From: Mycobacterium gordonae
GTDB taxonomy: Bacteria > Actinomycetota > Actinomycetes > Mycobacteriales > Mycobacteriaceae
Assembly (NCBI RefSeq): GCF_017086405.1
Contig: NZ_CP070973.1
Coordinates: 1,798,001-1,862,000, forward strand
Reading direction: 5' to 3'
DNA length: 64,000 nt
The notes below the pieces were generated by a model. The model was not told the DNA's origin. It saw nothing but the letters and a program-made list of their open reading frames with translations, and searched no databases. Each line of letters begins with the position of its first letter. The stretch's first letter is position 1. A program made the translations under genes and the position numbers. This document shows positions 1-9,141 of the stretch, piece after piece.

Positions 1-722
1 CGGCTCAATTGCGGTTCGGCGGCGATCGTCAGGTCGTCACACAGCGGCTCGAGGGCGGCGCGCATGGTGTCGATGACCAGTTGATGCTCGTGCCGGTTTT
101 TGTCGGATCCGGCCAGCGCGGCGCCGTTGGCCGCGTCGGTGTCGGGATCGGGCGAGCGTGGCGCCGAACCCGCGAATGGCCGGCACGCGACCTGTTCGCC
201 GGATCTGGCGATCAGCAGTTCGGGGCTGGCGCCCACCAGTGCCGTTCCGGCGTAGGGCGCACCGGCCGGGCTCAGATCGGCCAGGAAGCCGTAGGCCGAG
301 GGGTCGGCGTCGACCAGCCGACGCAGGACGACACGGCCATCGAGGGGGGCATCGGCGGACAGTCGCAGCGCCCGGGCCAGCACCACTTTGTGTAGCGGAT
401 TGTCCGGAGCGGCAAGCTGATCGCGGGCGCGGGCAATGCGCTGGCGATGTTCGTCACTGGAAGGTACGGCCCGGTCGATGCGCACCGCCGGCAGCGGGCC
501 GGTGGGCCAGTCGGGCAGTGCGTCGAGGCGCCGCAGCCCGTCCGGGGCCAACAGTGCCGCCGGCCTGTCCGCGTCGAAAGGCAACGCGCCCAACACTATC
601 GATGCTTCGCCCGAACGCAAGGCGGCTTGTGCCGACGGGATGTCGGGGTAACGGTCGCGGGCCCGGGCGGCGATCAACGTGCCCCGCGGTCCGGTCAGCG
701 CAAAGGCCGGTTCGGAGCTCAC
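1..722 (-). CDS. entC: Isochorismate synthase EntC, C-terminus cut by window edge
   Basis: Chorismate-binding enzyme that converts chorismate to isochorismate for siderophore or menaquinone precursors. Reading the minus strand from the GTG at 722 gives about 240 open codons running off the window, with family stretches such as HKVVLARAL, GASPELL and RPFAGSAPR. The GTG overlaps the stop of the upstream phosphatase gene by four bases (GTGA), so the two are probably co-translated. This pair corresponds to Rv3214-Rv3215 in M. tuberculosis. The C-terminal catalytic part lies outside the window, so its integrity cannot be judged. Confidence 0.85.
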   Translation of the reverse strand, partial: MSSEPAFALTGPRGTLIAARARDRYPDIPSAQAALRSGEASIVLGALPFDADRPAALLAPDGLRRLDALPDWPTGPLPAVRIDRAVPSSDEHRQRIARARDQLAAPDNPLHKVVLARALRLSADAPLDGRVVLRRLVDADPSAYGFLADLSPAGAPYAGTALVGASPELLIARSGEQVACRPFAGSAPRSPDPDTDAANGAALAGSDKNRHEHQLVIDTMRAALEPLCDDLTIAAEPQLS

Positions 723-1330
723 GCGACGGCTGTGGGTCGGGGATGGCAGCTCAACCCGAGCTGCGCCAGCTGCCGGATGCCGTGCTCGAACCCACAGATG
801 GCGATCGTCGCGGTGGGCATCCCGAAGCGGCTGCCTTCCACCAGCTCGAACTGCGACCATCGGGTGATCACCGCGCGGGAGAAGTGGCCGTGGCTCACCA
901 GGAGCACGTCGCGCGACTCCATGTTCTCCAGGGCGAGCGCGATGGCCCGGTCGGCGCGCGCGCTGACCTGTGCGACGCTTTCGCCGCCGGGACATCCGTG
1001 CGTCCACACCAACCAGTCGGGGTCGGTTTCACGGATCTGCGGCGTGGTCAGTCCCTCATAGTCGCCGTAGTCCCATTCGGCGACCAGTGGTGTGACCTGG
1101 TCGACGATGAGTCCGGCCAGGTCGGCGGTGACCAGGGCCCGGCGGCGCGGGCTGCAGATCACCATCGGGCGTTGAAGATGCAGGTCGCCGAGCACCACCC
1201 CGGCGAACTCGGCCTGCTCCCGGCCGGCGTCGGTCAGCTCGATGTCGGTGCGGCCGGTGTGCTGACCCGATTTCGACCATTCGGTCTCTCCGTGGCGCAA
1301 CAGCACCAGCCGGTGATTCTGTACGCCCAT
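719..1330 (-). CDS. gpm2: Histidine phosphatase family protein (Gpm2/EntD-like acid phosphatase)
   Basis: 203-residue phosphoglycerate-mutase-fold phosphatase. The N-terminal LVLLRHGETEW motif carries the catalytic histidine that is phosphorylated during turnover, and LLVSHGHF near residue 155 supplies the second histidine. The length fits Rv3214, a member of the family described as a broad-range acid phosphatase rather than a mutase; I infer the same here. The start is the ATG at 1330; the in-frame region upstream lies over the divergent parA-like gene and shows no family sequence. Overlaps entC by four bases. Confidence 0.88.
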   Translation of the reverse strand: MGVQNHRLVLLRHGETEWSKSGQHTGRTDIELTDAGREQAEFAGVVLGDLHLQRPMVICSPRRRALVTADLAGLIVDQVTPLVAEWDYGDYEGLTTPQIRETDPDWLVWTHGCPGGESVAQVSARADRAIALALENMESRDVLLVSHGHFSRAVITRWSQFELVEGSRFGMPTATIAICGFEHGIRQLAQLGLSCHPRPTAVA

Positions 1331-1418
1331 GCCCGCGATTCTGCCCTGAGACACGCCGGGAGCCGCGCCGGGCCCGCCACCCGAACGGGGCAATGGGTTC
1401 CGTGCCAGGATGGGCACT

Positions 1419-2219
1419 GTGAGTGACATGCGCGTGCTGGCGGTGGCCAACCAGAAGGGCGGTGTGGCCAAGACGACGACGGTCGCTTCGCTCGGTGCGG
1501 CGATGGTGGATGAGGGAAAGCGGGTACTGCTCGTCGACCTCGACCCGCAAGGGTGTCTGACCTTCTCGCTGGGCCAGGATCCGGACAAATTGCCGGTATC
1601 CGTCCATGAGGTGCTGCTCGGTGACGTCGAACCGAGCGCCGCGCTGGTGCGGACGGATGAAGGAATGACGTTGCTGCCGGCCAACATTGACCTCGCGGGT
1701 GCCGAGGCGATGCTGCTGATGCGGGCCGGACGCGAGTACGCCCTCAAGCGGGCGCTGGCCAAGCTCGCCGACGATTTCGACGTGGTGATCATCGACTGCC
1801 CGCCATCGCTCGGCGTGCTCACGCTCAACGGGCTCACCGCCGCCGACGAGGTCATCGTGCCGCTGCAGTGCGAGACCCTGGCTCATCGGGGCGTGGGTCA
1901 GTTCCTGCGTACGGTGGCCGACGTCCAGCAGATCACCAATCCGAACCTGCGGTTGCTGGGCGCCCTGCCGACGCTGTACGACTCCCGGACCACGCACACC
2001 CGCGACGTGCTGCTCGACGTCGCCGACCGCTACGAGCTGCCCGTCCTGGCCCCGCCCATCCCGCGCACGGTGCGCTTCGCCGAGGCCAGCGCCTCGGGCT
2101 CGTCGGTGCTGGCCGGTCGCAAGAACAAGGGGGCGCTGGCCTATCGGGAGCTGGCGAAGGCGCTGCTCAAGCACTGGAAGACCGGCAAGGCGCTGCCCAC
2201 CTTCGCGGTGGAGTACTAA
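1419..2219 (+). CDS. ParA/Soj-like chromosome-partitioning ATPase
   Basis: About 266-residue cytoplasmic deviant-Walker ATPase. NQKGGVAKTTT near residue 10 is the signature Walker A with both lysines, and LLVDLDPQG and VVIIDCPPSLG follow as Walker A' and B. This is an orphan ParA (compare Rv3213c): no parB and no parS-like repeat is visible next to it. It may position a cellular cargo rather than the origin. An ATG at 1410 is also in frame, but an AGGA sequence sits about nine bases before the GTG at 1419, which favours the shorter form. The gene is divergent from gpm2 and its stop overlaps the next, convergent gene. Confidence 0.88.
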   Translation: MSDMRVLAVANQKGGVAKTTTVASLGAAMVDEGKRVLLVDLDPQGCLTFSLGQDPDKLPVSVHEVLLGDVEPSAALVRTDEGMTLLPANIDLAGAEAMLLMRAGREYALKRALAKLADDFDVVIIDCPPSLGVLTLNGLTAADEVIVPLQCETLAHRGVGQFLRTVADVQQITNPNLRLLGALPTLYDSRTTHTRDVLLDVADRYELPVLAPPIPRTVRFAEASASGSSVLAGRKNKGALAYRELAKALLKHWKTGKALPTFAVEY

Positions 2220-3430
2220 CCCAGCGCCACCACGGTGTCGCCGCGCTGCTCGATCACCCGGGAACCCGACACGGCCGGGATCACCGCCGAGCCATTGGGC
2301 TGCCGCTGTACCGGGATGTAGCGGCGGGCCTCGCCGTTGACCGGGTCGTACACCCCGATCGCGCCGGTGACCGGCACCAGCAGCTGTCCGGCCATCGTCA
2401 CGCCGGGGCCCAGCGGCGCAGCGGTCTCGCCGGCGGCGATCGTGTAGCGCGCCGTCAGATTGCCCGCGTCCAACACAAGCAGCGCATCCCCGGTCCACCA
2501 GGTGATTAGGTTCCCGGTCTGGGATGCCACCGACGAGGGAGACGGCTGGCCGGCCAGCAGGGTGCTCGCCACGGTCGCGCCCGTTTCGTCCACCACGTCG
2601 AGGTGTGGCTGTGGGGTCGGCAGATATACCGCGGTGCGGTTCTGGGAGACCACCACCACGCGCGCACCGGTACCCGGACGCACCCCGGACTCCTGCACCA
2701 CCTGCTGTTGCGGCTCGTCGTCCTCTTTGCCGGGACGCAGCAGGACCAGCTTCAGGTCGGCTTGGTTCGTGCAGGCCTCGAGCACCGCCACCGCGGACGA
2801 GCTGGCCGCCGCCGATTCCAGGGTGCAGCCCGAATGCAGCCCCCGGTTCACCGGTTTGACGCGGGCGTCGGTCTCGCCGTACGCCATCATCCGGACCATG
2901 TCGGAGCGCCACATCTCCAGGCGGGTGTCGCCCGCCGACAACACGGTGGTGCCGTCGGAGGACAGGCGGACCCGGGGATCGGCGTAGCTGCTACGGGCCG
3001 GGCCGCGGCGACCCGTCGAGCCGTCGATGGTGCTGACCTGACCGCAGCCCCGATCGTCTTTGTAGACGGCGACCGCGTAGTGATACACCCAGGTCAGTCC
3101 ACACAGGTCGGTGTCGCGGGAGTAACTCCACTGCACCTGTCCGGTGCCGGGGTCGCGGCCCTGCACCTCTCGCCCGTCGCCGGTAGCCACGCTGCCGGCC
3201 ACCACCACCGGCACCCGGGTGCCCGGGCTGGGTGCGGACCAGAGCTGGCGCAGCGTCGCCGGGACGTCTCGGGCCAGGGTCGGGGCGGGTGCGGCCGTCG
3301 CGGCCGGCCGGCTGATGGTGGCCCGCGCGTCGCTGGTCCACCAGACGAGCGACGCGACTACCGCGACGACGACCGCGATTGCGGCGGCGGCCGTTAAATC
3401 CGTCTTGGCGCGGCGCTCGGGTCGGACCAC
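2216..3430 (-). CDS. Membrane-anchored beta-propeller-like conserved protein (Rv3212-like)
   Basis: 404 residues. A short basic N-terminus is followed by one hydrophobic segment at about residues 13-31, then an Ala/Pro/Thr linker and a large domain presumably outside the cell. Repeats such as GDGREVQGRDPGTGQVQWSY and DALLVLDAGNLTARYTI resemble PQQ-type beta-propeller blades. No catalytic residues are recognisable. The gene lies 16 bp downstream of rhlE on the same strand, a pairing conserved in mycobacteria (Rv3211-Rv3212), so they are probably one transcript. Function unknown. Confidence 0.82.
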   Translation of the reverse strand: MVRPERRAKTDLTAAAAIAVVVAVVASLVWWTSDARATISRPAATAAPAPTLARDVPATLRQLWSAPSPGTRVPVVVAGSVATGDGREVQGRDPGTGQVQWSYSRDTDLCGLTWVYHYAVAVYKDDRGCGQVSTIDGSTGRRGPARSSYADPRVRLSSDGTTVLSAGDTRLEMWRSDMVRMMAYGETDARVKPVNRGLHSGCTLESAAASSSAVAVLEACTNQADLKLVLLRPGKEDDEPQQQVVQESGVRPGTGARVVVVSQNRTAVYLPTPQPHLDVVDETGATVASTLLAGQPSPSSVASQTGNLITWWTGDALLVLDAGNLTARYTIAAGETAAPLGPGVTMAGQLLVPVTGAIGVYDPVNGEARRYIPVQRQPNGSAVIPAVSGSRVIEQRGDTVVALG

Positions 3431-3446
3431 GGAATTGAGTATGCCG

Positions 3447-4970
3447 TCAGTTGGCTACCGCGGCGGCATCCGCCGGCTTGCGACGACGCCGGCGCCGCCT
3501 TGTGCTGCTGGTCGGAGCTCCGGTTCCGGCAGCGGCGGGCGCCGCAGTCTCGGGAGCCGCGTCGGCGGGAGCCGCCCCGGTGGTCTCGGGATGGCCGGTG
3601 ACGGGCTTGCCCCCGCGGGTACGCTTGCGTCGGTCCGGGCGGCGCGCGGGGCGCTCGGAGGTCCCGCTGCTGGCCTCGCGGCGCTTGGCCGGCGCCGTGC
3701 GCGGCTTTCCTACCGTGCCGCCGGCCTCGGCCGGAATGCCCAGCTCGGCGTACAGGTGCGGGGAGTTTGAATAGGTCTCGGACGGGTCGGGGGAGCCCAG
3801 GCCTAGCGCCTTGTCGATCGTCGCCCAGCGCTCCAGCTCGTCCCAGTCCACCAGCGTGACCGCGATGCCGGTGCGACCGGCGCGGCCGGTGCGCCCGATG
3901 CGGTGGACGTACATCTTGTCGTCCTCAGGGCATTGGTAGTTGATGACGTGGGTGATGTCGTCGATGTCAATGCCCCGCGCGGCCACGTCGGTGGCCACCA
4001 AGACGTCGATGTCGCCGGCCCGGAACGCCTTGAGCGCCTTCTCGCGCGCGATCTGCCCGAGGTCGCCGTGCACGGCTCCGACCGCGAAACCGCGCTCCTG
4101 CAGCTCGTCGGCGACCTTCTGAGCGGTGCGCTTGGTGCGGGTGAAGATCATCGTCGCGCCACGGTCGCGGGCCTGCAGGATCCGGGTGACGAGCTCCACC
4201 TTGTCCAGCGCGTGGGCGCGGTAGACGAACTGCTCTGTGGTGTCGTGCACTGCGAGCGAGTGCGGGGCCTCGGCGCGGATGTGGGTCGGCTGGACCATGA
4301 AGGTGCGCGCCAGGGTGATGATCGGGTCCGGCATGGTCGCCGAGAACAGCATCGACTGCCGGTCGGCCGGGATCTGGCGCAGGATGCGCTCGATGTCGGG
4401 CAGGAAGCCCAGGTCCAGCATTTCGTCGGCCTCGTCGAGCACCAGCACCGACAATCCGCCCAATTGCAGATGGCCCTGCTGGCAGAGGTCGAGCAGCCGG
4501 CCCGGCGTGCCCACCACGACGTCGACGCCCTTGTGCAGCGCGTCGATCTGCGGCTCGTAAGCGCGACCGCCGTAGATCGCGAGGACCGAGAGCGGACGCT
4601 GGGCGCCGTCCTCTTTGGTCGCCTTCAGGTATTTGGCTGCGGTGGCCAGGTCCCCGGTGACCTGCAGGCACAGCTCCCGGGTGGGCACCACGACCAGGGC
4701 GCGCGGCGCGCCGGTCAGCGGCCGGGTGGCGGTCTCGGAGGTGATCCGCTGCAACAGCGGTACGCCGAACCCGAAGGTCTTGCCCATGCCGGTGCGGGCC
4801 TGGCCGATGACGTCTTCGCCGGCGAGTGCAAGCGGCAGGGTGAGTTCCTGAATAGCAAACGGGGTTTCGATACCCTTTTCGGCCAGTGCGCTCACGATTT
4901 CGTCGCGAACGCCGAGGCTGGCAAATCCTGTTGTGAGGGTCAGTCCAGAGGTGCTTTTAAGTGCGGTCAT
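3447..4970 (-). CDS. rhlE: DEAD-box ATP-dependent RNA helicase RhlE-like
   Basis: 507-residue RNA helicase. An N-terminal Q motif precedes ARTGMGKT (Walker A), VLDEADEMLD (DEAD box), LFSATMP (motif III) and HRIGRTGRAG (motif VI). The last 100 residues form a low-complexity tail rich in Arg, Ala and Pro, ending in a run of arginines, typical of RNA-binding extensions in actinobacterial DEAD proteins. Expected roles are RNA unwinding in ribosome assembly, mRNA turnover or cold adaptation; which one cannot be read from the sequence. Divergent from the ferritin-like gene across a 261-bp intergenic region. Confidence 0.93.
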   Translation of the reverse strand: MTALKSTSGLTLTTGFASLGVRDEIVSALAEKGIETPFAIQELTLPLALAGEDVIGQARTGMGKTFGFGVPLLQRITSETATRPLTGAPRALVVVPTRELCLQVTGDLATAAKYLKATKEDGAQRPLSVLAIYGGRAYEPQIDALHKGVDVVVGTPGRLLDLCQQGHLQLGGLSVLVLDEADEMLDLGFLPDIERILRQIPADRQSMLFSATMPDPIITLARTFMVQPTHIRAEAPHSLAVHDTTEQFVYRAHALDKVELVTRILQARDRGATMIFTRTKRTAQKVADELQERGFAVGAVHGDLGQIAREKALKAFRAGDIDVLVATDVAARGIDIDDITHVINYQCPEDDKMYVHRIGRTGRAGRTGIAVTLVDWDELERWATIDKALGLGSPDPSETYSNSPHLYAELGIPAEAGGTVGKPRTAPAKRREASSGTSERPARRPDRRKRTRGGKPVTGHPETTGAAPADAAPETAAPAAAGTGAPTSSTRRRRRRRKPADAAAVAN

Positions 4971-5231
4971 ACGCGGGATGAGAGCCTTTCGGTGACAGTA
5001 ATCGAGTCTGAGTCGGTACTTCGTCTGTGTCGCGGTTCGCGCGCACGATTTCCGACTCCGATTACGTCGCCGAGGCCCACTGCTTGATGAGGGGCGGGCC
5101 AGTTGCGTGCACGCACATTTCTTTTCTGCACAGGTAGGAGCAGCACAGATTCAGCCACTACCTAGCAACATGATACCTGGTCGCCCAGCGGGCACCCATA
5201 GTCCGTTTATTCTGCCGACTAAAGTGTCACC

Positions 5232-6761
5232 ATGCCTTCGCCAACCACCGCCGACTCCAACGACGAGGCGGCCGGTTCGCCCAGGCCACAGCTGCCGGCG
5301 GATCATCCTGGCGTCAACGAACTATTCGCGTTGCTCGCATATGGCGAGGTGGCGGCGTTCTACCGGCTGACCGAAGAGGCGCGGATGGCGCCGAATCTGC
5401 GCGGCCGGATCTCGATGGCCGGCATCGCCGCCGCCGAGATGGGGCACTACGAACTGCTGCGGGACGCGCTGGAGCGGCGCGGTGTCGACGTGGTTGCGGC
5501 GATGTCGAAGTACGTCTCCGCACTGGAGAACTACCACCGGCTGACCACCCCCAGCACCTGGCTGGAAGCCCTGGTGAAGACGTATGTCGGCGACGCCCTG
5601 GCCGCGGATCTGTATTTGGAGATCGCCGACGGGTTGCCCGACGAGGTCGCCGACGTGGTGCGCGCGGCGCTGTCCGAGACGGGGCACTCACAGTTCGTCG
5701 TCGCCGAGGTGCGGGCGGCGGTGACGTCCAGCGGCAAGCAGCGCAGCCGGCTGGCGCTGTGGTCGCGCCGGCTGCTCGGCGAGGCGATCACGCAGGCTCA
5801 GTTCCTGCTCGCCGATCACGACGAACTGGTCGACCTGGTGGTCTCCGGGACGGGCGGTCTCGGCCAGCTGGGCGCGTTCTTCGAACGGCTGCAGCGCACG
5901 CATGACAGCCGCATGCGCGAATTGGGGCCTGGGCTAGCGGGTGCAGGTGGCCAGGGCGGAGTTGTTGGCCGACGCCTTCACCAGCTGCCCCTGCGCGTTG
6001 ACGATCGAGCAGTTCAACTGGCCGTAGAGGCTCGTCGCGATCACCGATTCGGTCTGCACGCCCGGATTGAGCACGACAACCTTGGTCCAGGGCAGCGCGA
6101 CGTTGAATTCGGTGACCGGAAAGCCGCGCGCGTCCGTGTAGGCGACGTTGACCAGGTCGAACAGCGCCTTGGTGCCCGTCACGCTGTAGACGATGGTGCG
6201 CGGGTCGATCGTCGCGCCCGGGGGAGTCGCCGCCGGGGCAGGGGCAGCGTTCGGCAGCCGGGTCGGCGGGGTCGCCGTCTTGGTCGGCGCGTTGCCGGGA
6301 GTCAGAGTGGTCACCGTCTCGGGCGGCAGCCCGGTGTTGGGCGGGGTGGGCGGGGCACTGGTCGCGGCGCTCGGTGGCGCACTGGATCGGGGCGCTGTGA
6401 CGGCTGTTCTCGGCGCTGGCACCCCGACCGTCGCCTTGGTGGTCGCACTGTCGCCGCTGTTGATGATGACCGCCGTGGCGATCGCGCCGACCGCGACGAT
6501 GGCGCCCACGAACAACGCGACCGGGCGCCAACGGCGGTCGGTTGGCCACGCCCATTCTTCGTCGTCTTCTTCGTCGGCCTGATCCCAGCTGTCCGTCGCG
6601 GGGTCCTCGTCGAAGTCCTCGGCGTAGCCGGCTACGCAGGGTTCATCGCCCGGGAACTCTCTGAGGTCTCGGACGATGTCGTGGAGGGTGTCACGGATGG
6701 TACTGATGATGCCGATGTTAATGACGTGATCTACACGTCGCCGGGAGCGGACGAAGGCTAG
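5232..6761 (+). CDS. Ferritin-like-fold protein (Rv3210c-like) with anomalous antisense read-through C-terminus
   Basis: The first ~233 codons (5232-5930) form the conserved domain. It is helical, with Glu/His stretches such as GIAAAEMGHYELL and AALSETGHSQFVV that resemble the metal-binding helices of ferritin-like and MiaE-type diiron proteins; the substrate is unknown. After RMRELGPGLA the frame misses a TAG at 5935-5937 by one base and stays open for another 276 codons, to 6761, antisense to the neighbouring gene. That tail is Arg/Gly-rich and looks non-coding. Most likely the protein should end at 5937, and a one-base insertion (real or an assembly error) in the G-rich stretch before it removed the stop. 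Confidence 0.7.
   Translation: MPSPTTADSNDEAAGSPRPQLPADHPGVNELFALLAYGEVAAFYRLTEEARMAPNLRGRISMAGIAAAEMGHYELLRDALERRGVDVVAAMSKYVSALENYHRLTTPSTWLEALVKTYVGDALAADLYLEIADGLPDEVADVVRAALSETGHSQFVVAEVRAAVTSSGKQRSRLALWSRRLLGEAITQAQFLLADHDELVDLVVSGTGGLGQLGAFFERLQRTHDSRMRELGPGLAGAGGQGGVVGRRLHQLPLRVDDRAVQLAVEARRDHRFGLHARIEHDNLGPGQRDVEFGDRKAARVRVGDVDQVEQRLGARHAVDDGARVDRRARGSRRRGRGSVRQPGRRGRRLGRRVAGSQSGHRLGRQPGVGRGGRGTGRGARWRTGSGRCDGCSRRWHPDRRLGGRTVAAVDDDRRGDRADRDDGAHEQRDRAPTAVGWPRPFFVVFFVGLIPAVRRGVLVEVLGVAGYAGFIARELSEVSDDVVEGVTDGTDDADVNDVIYTSPGADEG
5934..6515 (-). CDS. Pro/Thr-rich single-pass membrane protein (Rv3209-like), N-terminus uncertain
   Basis: 193 residues from a TTG at 6515. A transmembrane helix at about residues 1-17 is followed by a long Ala/Pro/Thr linker (to ~100) and a C-terminal domain of about 90 residues similar in layout to mycobacterial MmpS-like or secreted Tx-domain proteins; no function is known. 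The frame stays open and coding-like far upstream: 6516-6740 encodes an acidic region containing EDFDEDPATDSW and DEEDDEEWAWPTDRRW, a plausible cytoplasmic domain ahead of the helix. No ATG, GTG or TTG exists in that stretch, so the true start is unresolved. The stop lies on the CTAG shared with the convergent ferritin-like gene. Confidence 0.7.
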   Translation of the reverse strand: MFVGAIVAVGAIATAVIINSGDSATTKATVGVPAPRTAVTAPRSSAPPSAATSAPPTPPNTGLPPETVTTLTPGNAPTKTATPPTRLPNAAPAPAATPPGATIDPRTIVYSVTGTKALFDLVNVAYTDARGFPVTEFNVALPWTKVVVLNPGVQTESVIATSLYGQLNCSIVNAQGQLVKASANNSALATCTR

Positions 6762-6893
6762 ACCGAATCGTGACGGGTTTGTTCACTAACCGCGAACTGT
6801 CCGGTTCGGGGATGGGGCGCAGTGCCGGTCTGGCCCGTCTACTAGCCTGCTGCACAGACGCCTGCGATGAAAACGCCAACGGAAGGGGCCCCC
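6516..6893. other. Intergenic region with a probable unassigned coding extension
   Basis: 378 bp without an assignable gene start. On the minus strand 6516-6740 continues the frame of the Rv3209-like gene and is coding in character (acidic, no stops). The rest, up to the GTG at 6894, must hold the divergent promoters. A purine-rich GGAAGGGG at about 6881-6888 is a good ribosome binding site for the plus-strand gene. I see no other structure. Confidence 0.5.
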
Positions 6894-7918
<1,025 letters not shown>

Positions 7919-8012
7919 CTACCTGGGGTGTTAGGTCGATGTGAAGCGGGCCGAGGCGTTTTTCGGGCGCGCCAGGGCTGGTTGCCCGCTGCTGCTGTGC
8001 GATCCTGGGAAA

Positions 8013-9047
8013 ATGACGTCCCAGTGGCCGCCCCGCGGTACCGGCCGCGCGCCTGTGCTGCGTGACGACTGGCGTGAGCCGCTGCGGGCCCAGCGTGACC
8101 CACTGGGACAGAGTGCCGGCCGGGTCCGCGCGGATCGGGACCGGCCGCGCCAATGGCGAAAGCAAACCTGGCTGGGACGGTTCGTGTCCACCTACGGCTG
8201 GCGGGCCTACGCGCTGCCCCTGCTGACGGTGCTCACCCTGGTCGTCGTCTACCAGACGGTGACCGGGACGAGCACCCCGAAGCCGGCGGCGCGATCGATC
8301 CACCAGGAGCCGCCCACCATCGGTGCGGTGGGCACGTCGATCATCGACATGCCGCCGCGCGGTCTCGTCGCGTTCGACGCGAACCTGCCGGCCGGCACCC
8401 TGCCCGACGGCGGGCCCTACACCGAGGCCGGGGACAAGACCTATCGCGTCATCCCGGGTGGCACCCCGCAGATCGGTCAGGGCACCGGCAAGGTGTTCCG
8501 CTACACCATCGAGATCGAGAACGGTATGGACCCGAACATGTACGGCGGCGACACCGCGTTCGCACAGATGGTCGACATGACACTGGCCAATCCCAAGGGC
8601 TGGACCCACAACCCGCAGTTCGCGTTCATCCGGATCGATGCAACTAGTGGGAGCAAGCCGGATTTCCGCGTATCGCTGGTGTCGCCGGTGTCGGTGCGGG
8701 AGGGCTGCGGCTACGAGTTTCGGCTCGAGACGTCCTGCTACAACCCGTCTTTCGGGCCGGATCGGCAGTCGCGAGTATTCATCAACGAGGCGCGCTGGAT
8801 CCGCGGAGCCGTCCCATTCGAGGGTGATGTCGGCTCCTACCGGCAATACGTGATCAACCACGAAGTGGGCCACGCCATCGGATATGTCAAGCATGAGCCG
8901 TGCGATCAGCAAGGTGCGCTGGCGCCGGTGATGATGCAGCAGACGTTCTCCACCTCGAACGACGACGGGGCCAAGTTCGACCCCGATCAGGTCAAGGCCG
9001 ACGGCAAGACGTGCCGGTTCAATCCCTGGCCGTACCCGATCGCCTGA
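8013..9047 (+). CDS. Membrane-anchored DUF3152 protein with zincin-like HExxH motif (Rv3207c-like)
   Basis: 344 residues. A basic, Arg-rich cytoplasmic segment (~60 residues) precedes one transmembrane helix (WRAYALPLLTVLTLVVVYQTV) and an extracytoplasmic domain. NHEVGHAIGYVKHEPC near residue 285 is a textbook HExxH with a third candidate ligand downstream, so a zinc peptidase-like activity is likely although no substrate is known. Conserved cysteines (CGYEF, SCYNP, PCDQ, TCRFNPW) could form disulfides. The start is the ATG at 8013, 11 bases after a purine box; an upstream in-frame start at 7941 would add an unlikely 24 residues. Confidence 0.83.
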   Translation: MTSQWPPRGTGRAPVLRDDWREPLRAQRDPLGQSAGRVRADRDRPRQWRKQTWLGRFVSTYGWRAYALPLLTVLTLVVVYQTVTGTSTPKPAARSIHQEPPTIGAVGTSIIDMPPRGLVAFDANLPAGTLPDGGPYTEAGDKTYRVIPGGTPQIGQGTGKVFRYTIEIENGMDPNMYGGDTAFAQMVDMTLANPKGWTHNPQFAFIRIDATSGSKPDFRVSLVSPVSVREGCGYEFRLETSCYNPSFGPDRQSRVFINEARWIRGAVPFEGDVGSYRQYVINHEVGHAIGYVKHEPCDQQGALAPVMMQQTFSTSNDDGAKFDPDQVKADGKTCRFNPWPYPIA

Positions 9048-9052
9048 CTGGC

Positions 9053-9112
9053 GCGAGCAGACACAAAAGCACCCGTTCTCGCTCCGAAATGGGTGCATTT
9101 GCGTCTGCTCGC
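9053..9112. repeat. Imperfect inverted repeat (22-bp arms, 16-bp loop)
   Basis: Arms at 9053-9074 and 9091-9112 are complementary except for two positions. The repeat lies in the 94-bp gap between the DUF3152 gene and moeZ. The motif GCGAGCAGAC at the arm tips resembles a dispersed palindromic repeat I recall from mycobacterial intergenic regions. It may end the upstream transcript without a T tract. Confidence 0.75.
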
Positions 9113-9141
9113 TGGCGGGCTGATCGCCTAACCTCAAAGAT

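Noticed and set aside
1056..2912. 618-codon minus-strand open frame
   Set aside because: Overlaps gpm2, the parA-like gene and the beta-propeller gene in wrong frames, with no family sequence.
6867..6893. Upstream ATG start for the DUF3107 gene
   Set aside because: The family begins at the GTG 6894, which has the ribosome binding site at 6881-6888.
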